DNA of 64,000 nucleotides, taken from Brienomyrus brachyistius. Taxonomy: Eukaryota > Chordata > Actinopteri > Osteoglossiformes > Mormyridae. Shown piece after piece: positions 57,960-64,000 of this stretch. The notes under the pieces are model-generated. The model was not told the DNA's origin. It worked only from the letters and a program-made list of their open reading frames with translations, and ran no database searches. Location: assembly GCF_023856365.1 (NCBI RefSeq), contig NC_064536.1, positions 39,749,276 to 39,813,275 of the forward strand. The letters are read 5' to 3'. The translations under genes and the position numbers were made by a program. The first letter of the stretch is position 1. The number at the start of each line of letters is the position of its first letter.

Positions 57960-58346
57960 AAGAACTATACAAACGAGAGGAGGCCATTCGGCCCATCAAG
58001 CTCGCTTGGGGAGAACTAAACTAATAGCTCAGAGTCGTTAAAATCTTATCTAGCTCTGATTTAAAGGAACCCAAGGATTCAGCTTGCACTACATTATCAG
58101 GAAGGCTATTCCATACTCTGACTACACGCTGTGTCAAGAAGTGCTTCCTTAAATCCAGCTTGAAATGTTCTCCCGCTAATTTCCACCTATGGCCACGAGT
58201 TCGTGTATTTAAACTAATGCTGAAGTAACTATTTGGTTGAACAGCATCCAAACCTGTTAGAATCTTATATACCTGGATCATGTCCCCCTTCAGTCTCCTT
58301 TGCTTGAGACTGAACAGATTTAGCTCAAGTAACCGTTCCTCGTATG
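57960..58346 (-). mobile_element. 5'-truncated LINE copy (CR1/L2-like ORF2 C-terminus)
   Basis: Minus-strand frame 58,344 to 58,021 reads YEERLLELNLFSLKQRRLKG, DMIQVYKILTGLDAV, SLNTRTRGHRWKL and TQRVVRVWNSLPDNVV, then ends at a stop. This is the C-terminal end of ORF2 of CR1/L2-like non-LTR retrotransposons (pattern RLKGDMIEVYKI.TG...NTRTRGH...F..R.V..WNSLP..VV.A). The 3' tail on the plus strand (ggaggccattcggcccatc) is a familiar interspersed sequence in early-branching ray-finned fishes and coelacanth. Frame and length are good, so this is a fairly young, 5'-truncated insertion. It abuts a minisatellite at its 5' end. Confidence 0.85.
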
Positions 58347-58367
58347 AACAAAGAAAAAAGAATTTAA

Positions 58368-58580
58368 AAGAATTTAAACAAAGATGGCGGCATCCCGGAG
58401 CCGAGTATAAACAAAGATGGCCGCGCCCTTAAGCCGAACGTAAACAAAGATGGCCGTGCCCTTAATTGGAATGTAAACAAAGATGGCCGCGTCTTGAAGC
58501 CGAATGTAAACAAAGATGGCCACGACCTGGAGCCGAATGTAAACAAAGATGGCCGCGCCCTAAAGCCGAACGTAAACAAA
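58368..58580 (+). repeat. 33-bp minisatellite with tandem YY1-like motifs (main block)
   Basis: Six units repeat with an exact 33-bp period, placed by the ATGG of aaagatggc at 58,384, 58,417, 58,450, 58,483, 58,516 and 58,549, and a partial seventh (gtaaacaaag, to about 58,580). The consensus is gtaaacaaagatggccgcgc followed by ccttaagccgaac. AAGATGGC(C/G)GC matches the YY1 core. Units carry CpGs and few indels. The minus strand is open with an 11-residue repeat (PSLFTFGxRAR) because 33 is a multiple of three; that ORF (58,364-58,585) is not a gene. Confidence 0.93.
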
Positions 58581-58904
58581 GACACTGTAGTAAGTGAAGG
58601 AGTAACAAGCCCTCTTTTCCCTGGTTCTTGAATAAATTTAAATTGTAATATCCTTTTTTAAGTAGATTAAAAAAAACTGGAAAAGCGCTAGAATCATCTC
58701 ACATCAGATTAATGAAAACCTATTGTTTAAAGTGTCCCTTTTTATTCATGCTCCCATATTGTGTATTTATTTTGTTTTTTTTTCGGTAGATTGCCCCCTA
58801 GCTTATTCTTTATAGTTCTTACATCGGCCATGAGAATTTGTATTTCTGTATATTGTTCTGAATTTTATGTTGTTAATAAAGCTTTTGGGAGAAAAAAAAG
58901 AATG
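58581..58904 (+). mobile_element. Probable retroposed insertion splitting the 33-bp minisatellite
   Basis: The minisatellite stops mid-unit at gtaaacaaag (58,580) and resumes at aatgtaaacaaacatgg (58,902). The intervening ~325 bp ends with aataaagcttttgggag and an A8 run, that is, a polyadenylation signal and an A-rich tail. The repeated gtaaacaaa on both sides could be a target-site duplication, but it is also part of the repeat unit, so this cannot be decided. The insert is AT-rich with no ORF, like a LINE 3' UTR or processed transcript end. Confidence 0.65.
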
Positions 58905-58957
58905 TAAACAAACATGGCTGTACCCTGAAGCCGTACATAAACAAAGATGGCTGCACG
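58905..58957 (+). repeat. 33-bp minisatellite, two units after the insertion
   Basis: ATGG landmarks at 58,914 and 58,947 keep the 33-bp period (aacaaacatggctgtaccctg and aacaaagatggctgcacgc). These units are more diverged than the main block. Confidence 0.85.
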
Positions 58958-58965
58958 CATGATAC

Positions 58966-59354
58966 TCTTTTTATTATTATTATTTATTATTAAGCATTCC
59001 AAACAACAACATGCAGATGTTCTCATTTGAACACACTTAACAAAACGAAATACAGCAAGATACAGACAGGGGTAAATGCACAGAATAGAAAAAGGAGAAA
59101 AAGTTTTAACGGTAAGCTCAAGGCTGAAAATGCATCCATGGTCTTAACAGCTTTTCTGTTTTTTGATCCATGCAGAGTTTGGAAATAAAGTCCCATTTCG
59201 ATTTTAAAGTCCTGGATCCTGGGTTCCTTCTTTGTCCATATTTACATCTATGAATAAAATATTTCCCATGTAAATTAAAAAGGTTTAATATACATTTCCT
59301 ATTGTATTCAATATCAGTCTTTTCATAAAAGAAAATAACATCCTTCTTTTCCAG
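58966..59354 (-). mobile_element. 5'-truncated L1-like LINE, ORF2 C-terminal end
   Basis: The minus-strand frame 59,354-59,118 is open for 78 codons from a stop at 59,357. It encodes EKKDVIFFYEKTDIEYNRKC, ILNLFNLHGKYFIHRCKYG and KSKWDFISKLCMDQKTEK. This matches the C-terminal end of fish L1-type ORF2 (pattern KKD..F...........IL..GK..IHKCK........F....). It has no ATG, as expected for a 5'-truncated copy. Its 3' end on the plus strand is ttttattattattatttatt (about 58,968-58,990), the complement of an A-rich tail. Confidence 0.75.
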
Positions 59355-59399
59355 TTAATTGTTTTACTATAAAACATATTAAACATAAGTTCAACTTCT

Positions 59400-60160
59400 T
59401 ACCAAAAAGAAAAGACATGCATACAAGGGTGGGTTGGCTGTGTCTGAATGTGAGCTATCTGGGGTTAAGTGTCTGGATAAACTGATCCCTGGCCAGTTCA
59501 CTCTGTACTGATAGAGCCATGTGAGCACAGACACGCCTACACAACCCCTTGATATCATTAGCCAGGATGCAGAGAGACTCATTTGACTCAGTGCCTGCGC
59601 CTATTGTTTAACTGAGAGGGCAGAAGTCCTCACACTGCCCACAGCGATTCTGCAGGGCACTGACCAGTGTCTCATCCAGGGGCTCAAGCAACCAGTAGTG
59701 TACACCTCACAAAAACATGTGTGACAACCCTGAGGACCTGCTTGCATACCACAATGGTATCCCATCTCCCCTTGCTCTTTAAAGGGGTACCACCCATCCA
59801 GTATAGTTATCACTGGGCTATCACAATGTCATCACAATACTAAAGACTGAAACAAAGCCGTGAGGTCAGACCCTCTGTATACAGCACACAGTCTCACCCT
59901 CACATCCTGTATGACCACATTTCTGCTGTTCACATGGCATTTCTCCAGCTTCCATTGCCCTGCAATGGACTGACGTGCTGTTGAAGGTCTACCTCACTTT
60001 ACACTTTGCCCATGTCTTGTGTGTATACCCTGTCCGATCCTAACGTGTATTTAGTGTGTGTAAATCTCTCACTGCATGTGCATTTCGCAGTTCAGCATCT
60101 GACTACATTGTGTTTCCCATCTGTGTATTTGGGTTCGGTGCTTGTTGGGTGCCTGTCATG
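59400..60160. other. No gene seen
   Basis: Mixed composition with short ORFs on both strands (59,391-59,582 and 59,601-59,813, minus) that show no family signature. 60,080-60,150 resembles 47,800-47,890 weakly. Confidence 0.4.
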
Positions 60161-60182
60161 GTCCTTCTATTTACAATTGTAC

Positions 60183-60198
60183 GCGGGGCATGCTGGGA
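60183..60198 (-). promoter_or_regulatory. ZNF143-type site in an inverted copy of the 47.7-kb segment
   Basis: The minus strand reads TCCCAGCATGCCCCGC. The surrounding tctatttacaattgtacgcg and tgcgccccaccggcgttac match the reverse complement of 47,672-47,728, so both are diverged copies of one sequence in opposite orientation, 12.5 kb apart. Confidence 0.5.
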
Positions 60199-60225
60199 TA
60201 TGCGCCCCACCGGCGTTACATTAGT

Positions 60226-61749
60226 TTAAAAAAATGGAATCTGATCATTGACCAAATTTTATATGGGAACCAATGCACACAGATGCCGTCCTCTTTTCTG
60301 TGCTGTAGTCCTCCTTTTTGGATACAAGTGTCATCCTTTTTAGAGTCATGCTGGTGGTCACAATATTGCAGACTTGGCCTACAGATTCTCTTCACTGGAG
60401 CTGACAGCTTTCTACCCCCCTCCTCTTTCCTCTGCTGAGGCACACCCCAGAGGGGCAAATCACTGTCCCGCCAGAGGCTTCCTCACTGCATTGTACAAGC
60501 TATACCCTAAACTTATACATTAGGGGTGTGCCTCTCCATCACTAAGGCTGATGTGATACACATCTCAATGCACTGGCAACCATCTGATTCATTAAGACAC
60601 ATATGAAGAAACTACTAACGTAATTCGATGTCATTTACCCCTATTGTGATGCAGTGTGATTCGGTGCGATACGATGCCCATTCTGTTAGGGGTGTGGCCA
60701 CATCATGGGCCTTGTTCAGGGGGTGTCAGGCCAGGATATCTGTAATGTGGCAAGTTGAGCTACATTGTACACATTTGTGTGTTTTTACAGGCTGGCTGTC
60801 TCAGGGCCGTCTGTGCACATGCAGTGTTGGAAGCCAATCCCTCAGAACTGGTGTAAGAATCAGCTTTTGGGTGTTTATAGTTTCCTGATTCGGGATACTG
60901 CAGTGCATTCTGGGAGCCGTCTGTATCTCCCACAGTGAAACACCCAGCGAAGTTAGGAAAAGAACTTATCCCTTGTTCTTTGGTAACAGAAGGAGGCGTT
61001 TCCTCATCACTTCCCTCCTTGCATAGGCAAAGGATGAAATGATCCATCAGGGATGTCAACTGGGGTACTAAGGGCAGGGCGTAGCTTGGTCTTGGGTCAA
61101 CCTGTCTGTCACAGACAGATGTGGTGTTAAAAAGTATAATAATTGCAAGATAAAGGTAATATTGATGTTTTCTTCTAGAAGTTGGTGTTGAGGCTCAGAG
61201 GGAGGGGGATGAGTGACATGGAATTGAAGATCCAGAGTGAGAAGGCAAGGGGGTCCAGATCAGTGGTCACGATCAGCCTCAGGGGTTGAGACTAGACCTG
61301 GTTGTCTTTCACTCTGCAGCAGGTTTGGAGAGCAAGTTAACCTCTAGCTGGGCTTGTGGTTTCGATATCTGGCCCAGCTTTTTGTGGGTGAGATAGATTA
61401 ATTTTTATTAGAAAGCTGTAACACAGTAGTTTTAAAAAAATAAAACGGTCATTGAGGGAAAGCAGAATTCATTTATTAATACATTAATAAATTCATAATT
61501 ATAAATATAAAATGTCAGATAAAAACAAAGTTTTATTTAAAAAAGGTTAAAATGTCAAAGCTATGAGAGAAGTTAAAACGTTAAAAATGGGCTGACGGGG
61601 TTAAAAGCTTTTAAAGAAAAAAAATTATACTTGCCTATACATCCATATTTAACTTGCTGTCTATATGTTGAGCCTTACTGCTCACAACGGGTTGATTGAT
61701 TATGTCTGCGGAGGCCGGAAAGGGGAAACTGTCAGCGCGATGCCTCATT
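60226..61749. other. No exon supported
   Basis: Pyrimidine tracts and AG dinucleotides occur (for example ttgtgtgtttttacag at 60,790) but no convincing exon follows. A third ZNF143-like word, minus strand TCCCAGAATGCACTGC, lies at 60,900-60,915. The minus ORF 60,760-61,059 (99 codons) has no recognisable domain. AT-rich from 61,400. Confidence 0.4.
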
Positions 61750-61822
61750 CTCAGTAATGCTACCACGGCGGAAGCATTGTGCCTGGATGTGTTTATTTAC
61801 ATTCCCCTTTATTCAGGTACGA
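61750..61822 (+). repeat. ~73-bp direct repeat, copy 1
   Basis: Blocks attctcagtaatgctacc, cggcggaagcattgtgcc, tggatgtgtttatttac and cccctttattcagg recur at 62,494-62,567 (attctcggtaatgctacc, cgcggaggaagcatcgtgc, atggatgtgtttatttag, cccctttattcagg). Copies are about 743 bp apart, direct, and roughly 85-90% identical by eye. Confidence 0.85.
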
Positions 61823-62493
61823 TATGAGCATATTAGCTCCTGAATTGTTAATATGTTTGCTGCGCTATTTTATTTGTGTTTTATTAACATGTCGATTGTA
61901 TGTTGAGTGTGTTTTGAAGCTGTATTGTCAGTTGTAAATTGTTAATCAGTATATGGCTAAGCGGCTAGCTGAAACTTCTTCCCCAGTGGCGGGAACAGAA
62001 CGACCTGAGGCCAGCTTGTTGTATAGTGTGTGCGCTCTGCTCAGGTCAAGCTCAGTAAGACGCACACAAAGCATTTGGGTTTTGGTATGTTTGTGGGTGT
62101 ACTTTGTTATGCATTTATTCGTATGTTCACTTCTTAAGTCAGTCGCCATGATAAAAAACGGATAATACGAAGGGACACATGCTATATGTATTTTTTTTGT
62201 TTATTTTCTGTAAATTCTCATTTGTAAATTTAAGGTCATGTTTACTGATTAATAGACCCTTGTTATACTTACCTGTTACACTTGATTTTATCTGTTTTAA
62301 GAAAAGTGAGAGATGTTAGTGTTTATTTACCTGTACAGCAGAATGGAATTACATTCGGAACTGAAAGAGCATATAATTGGTGCAATATTTTGTTTTGAGA
62401 ATAACCTTATAAACGCATATTTAATTGTTGGAATATTTTATTTTGGACAAAACGATGCATCTCTGCAGATGTTTTGAAAATAATACACATATA
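61823..62493. other. Unassigned sequence between the 73-bp direct repeats
   Basis: AT-rich with short overlapping ORFs on both strands near 61,950-62,165. No primer-binding site, polypurine tract or protease/RT signature is visible, so there is nothing to show that the flanking repeats are LTRs. Confidence 0.4.
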
Positions 62494-62567
62494 TTCTCGG
62501 TAATGCTACCGCGGAGGAAGCATCGTGCATGGATGTGTTTATTTAGATTTCCCCTTTATTCAGGGTG
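62494..62567 (+). repeat. ~73-bp direct repeat, copy 2
   Basis: It is the counterpart of 61,750-61,822. It ends where the fish interspersed repeat at 62,568 begins. Confidence 0.85.
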
Positions 62568-62830
62568 TTACATGGGCAGTTTGCATGGTCTCCCTGTATC
62601 CACGTTGGATTCCTCTCAGTTCTCTGGTTTCTTCCCGCAGTCCAAAGACACGTGGTTCAGGTGAATTGGTGCCTCTAAAAGTGCCCATAGTGACTGTGTG
62701 TAAGTGTTTGCCCTGTGACAGACTGGCATCCTGTCCTGGGTGTTCCCCGACTTTATGCCCTGTGCTGCCTCCGATCAGCTCCATGCTCCCAGTACTGTAC
62801 TGACCCTGTACTTAATATGAATGTGCAAGA
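62568..62830 (+). mobile_element. Common fish interspersed repeat ('GTTTGCATGTTCTCCC' family)
   Basis: The ordered blocks gcagtttgcatggtctccc, ggtttcttcccgcagtcc, aaagacacgtggttcaggt, gaattggtgcctctaaa and tgccctgtgacagactggc to cctgtcctgggtgttcccc are those of a repeat found across ray-finned fishes (typical text: AGTTTGCATGTTCTCCCCGT ... CCTGTGACAGACTGGC). The head with its usual tRNA-like start is absent. Overlapping ORFs here are incidental. Confidence 0.8.
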
Positions 62831-62904
62831 TAAATGGCTGAACTAAAATACATTGAAATGCTTTTTGTATAAGTCATGTCAAGTGATTTTATTGAAAAAG
62901 TACA

Positions 62905-63619
62905 TTAAAAAAAACAATACATATTGTGCCAAAATGCTGTAGATAAAAATAGTACAATAAAAGCATGAAATACGTAATACAACCAGAGACATTGGACAAA
63001 GTTACATAAAATATATAATTTTAGTAAATCAATGGGGATAAGATAAAAGCAGGAGTAACTGTAAACCTGGGTACAGAGAACGGCAGTAACCCAATCAGGA
63101 TAAAAGCAGGAGTAACTCTCCAGGTCTTTGGCTGAAAGGTGTGGTTTAAGCCAGGCTATTGAACTCAGCTGACAGAAACACCCCTTCACAACAGCATTTA
63201 TTTGTTTATCAAACTCAGTGATGAATCAAAGATGACACCAAGATTTTTTGTATGTGACTGGAAGTTCTCTGAATGAGGCCCTAATTGTTCTCATGAACAG
63301 ACCCTGAGTGACCAAAACTCATTACCTCTGTGTTGTTTTCATTAATCTGGACGAAAGTCATTGCTGTCCTGTTCTTAATATCCTCCAGACAGTTAGAAAG
63401 GGCCACCAGAGAGCAGCAGTCACCAGGTTTTAATGGCAGATAGAGCTGCGTATCACCAGCATAGCAATGATATTTTACATAATAACGTTCACAAATAGAA
63501 CCCAAAGGAAGCATGTATAGAGGGAATAGGAGAGGGCCTGTATCACAGGACTGGATATGTTTACAAGTAAGGCCATAGTACTGAAGGGGTGTGGCCATCC
63601 CACACAGTGACAAGCCCAT
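62905..63619 (-). mobile_element. LINE reverse-transcriptase remnant with mutated catalytic motif
   Basis: The minus ORF 63,619-63,281 encodes CDTGPLLFPLYMLPLGSIC, then KYHCYAGDTQLYLPLKPGDC, then LEDIKNRTAMTFVQINENNT and EVMSFGHSG. This is the palm of a non-LTR reverse transcriptase (pattern GSVLGPLLF..YMLPLG ... FHCYADDTQLYLP ... LNEDKTEVM.FG). The catalytic YADD is YAGD here (GGT at 63,455-63,457), so the enzyme would be dead. Downstream, in shifted frames, HIQKILVSSLIHH and CQLSSIAWLKPHLSAKDLE continue the element (pattern SHIKSLTKSAFFHLRNIARL). L2-like group most likely. Confidence 0.82.
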
Positions 63620-63639
63620 TCATTCACCTCATCTAGGCC

Positions 63640-63920
63640 TTTTACTAGGGATTTAAGGTCCTGGTTTTCCTCTCAGACCCTAGAACACACTGCCAGGCTC
63701 AGATTCCCGATCCCACATCCTGCTGAAGCCCTTCCAAAGATTAGACACTAGTTTTGTTTTCCTTGTTTTTATAGTAAAATGATGGTCTTTGAGTTTTATA
63801 CATCATCACTGTTCTGTTAATTACACATGACCTAATCTAAGTATTACACAAACCAAGCATCATTAGTTAGAGATGTCATGAGGTGGAAAATCCTTATTCA
63901 GTTAATTATTTTCCCCACAG
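63640..63920. other. No exon recognised upstream of the immunoglobulin exon
   Basis: If the exon at 63,921 is real, a short leader exon should lie to its left. The only ATG-led candidate near by (63,780, MMVFEFYTSSLFC then stop) has no matching splice donor that I can support. The region ends in a good acceptor tract, attattttccccacag. Confidence 0.4.
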
Positions 63921-64000
63921 GTGCTGATGGTGTGTCGACAGTGAAATGGGTCTGTGTACAGAGAGGATGATCTGTAACAGTCCCATGTTCCTATGGTGAC
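63921..64000 (+). pseudogene. pIgR/CD300 (CMRF35)-like Ig V-domain exon, partial, with in-frame stop
   Basis: Following the acceptor tattttccccacag, the phase-1 reading gives GADGVSTVKWVCVQRG, stop, SVTVPCSYGD and then leaves the window. Fish polymeric-Ig-receptor-like and CD300/CMRF35-like V domains start with this pattern (GADSVSTVSRVSVQRGGSVTIPCYYD), where the cysteine is the first canonical Ig cysteine. The TGA (63,968-63,970) stands exactly where the second glycine of QRGGSV is expected; GGA to TGA is a single G-to-T change. Such receptors form large clusters in fish and include many pseudogenes. The call rests on about 26 codons; the rest of the domain is beyond the edge. A sequencing error at one base would restore it to an intact exon. 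Confidence 0.6.

Noticed and set aside
58364..58585. Minus-strand ORF of 73 codons with an 11-residue repeat
   Set aside because: It is a direct consequence of the 33-bp minisatellite, a multiple of three without stops.
61750..62567. LTR retrotransposon bounded by the 73-bp direct repeats
   Set aside because: No primer-binding site, polypurine tract, coding remnants or clear TG...CA termini were seen.
42826..64000. tRNA, rRNA or other structured RNA genes
   Set aside because: I found no A-box/B-box pair, cloverleaf or rRNA-like segment on either strand by inspection; a covariance-model scan would be needed to exclude small ones.

Overview
This window is nuclear DNA of a vertebrate, most likely a ray-finned fish. 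I infer that from the transposon families in the right third (several LINE reverse-transcriptase remnants, a Tc1-type transposase remnant, and the interspersed repeat with the 'GTGGCAAGGAAAAACTCC' block that is widespread in fish genomes) and from a pIgR/CD300-like immunoglobulin exon at the right edge. Nothing looks prokaryotic: there are no operons, ribosome binding sites or dense ORFs. The species cannot be named from the sequence alone.

Layout. (1) Positions 1 to about 42,825 are one uninterrupted head-to-tail satellite array of 79 monomers. Its left end lies outside the window and its right end is at about 42,825. Each monomer is 541, 542, 543 or 545 bp (one is 507 bp) and has two unlike halves. 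The first is a GC-rich half of about 320 bp that is itself a degenerate tandem array of a 34-bp unit dense in AGCT. The second is an AT-richer module of about 222 bp that is open for 73 codons in 55 of the 79 copies. The array has three blocks: block I (about 1-8,409), block II (8,410-29,050, higher-order repeats with a recurrent one-base frameshift in 21 monomers) and block III (29,051-42,637, which resembles block I). The last copy (42,638-42,825) is decayed and truncated.

(2) Positions 42,826-64,000 are ordinary intergenic or intronic fish DNA. They hold old LINE fragments (46.5-46.9, 48.8-49.2, 58.0-58.3, 59.1-59.4 and 62.9-63.6 kb), a Tc1 transposase fossil (51.3 kb), a large imperfect inverted repeat (52.4-54.4 kb), two minisatellites (45.6-46.2 and 58.4-58.95 kb), other interspersed repeats, and good matches to CTCF, YY1 and ZNF143 sites.

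Only three places look like host protein-coding exons. One is a candidate first coding exon on the minus strand (57,375-57,456) with CCAAT boxes upstream. One is a weak candidate transmembrane exon on the minus strand (about 51,784-51,918). The third is the start of an immunoglobulin V-type exon on the plus strand, cut by the window end (63,921-64,000), which carries an in-frame TGA. No complete gene is present.

The strongest candidate for something undescribed is the satellite: a composite of a 34-bp AGCT-rich minisatellite and an ORF-bearing module, organised in nested levels (15/19-bp half-units, 34-bp units, ~543-bp monomers, 1,087/1,629/3,258/3,801-bp higher-order units), with a younger frameshifted core flanked by older variants. 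I see no codon-level constraint on the ORF, so I read it as satellite DNA with an incidental or captured ORF, not a gene family.
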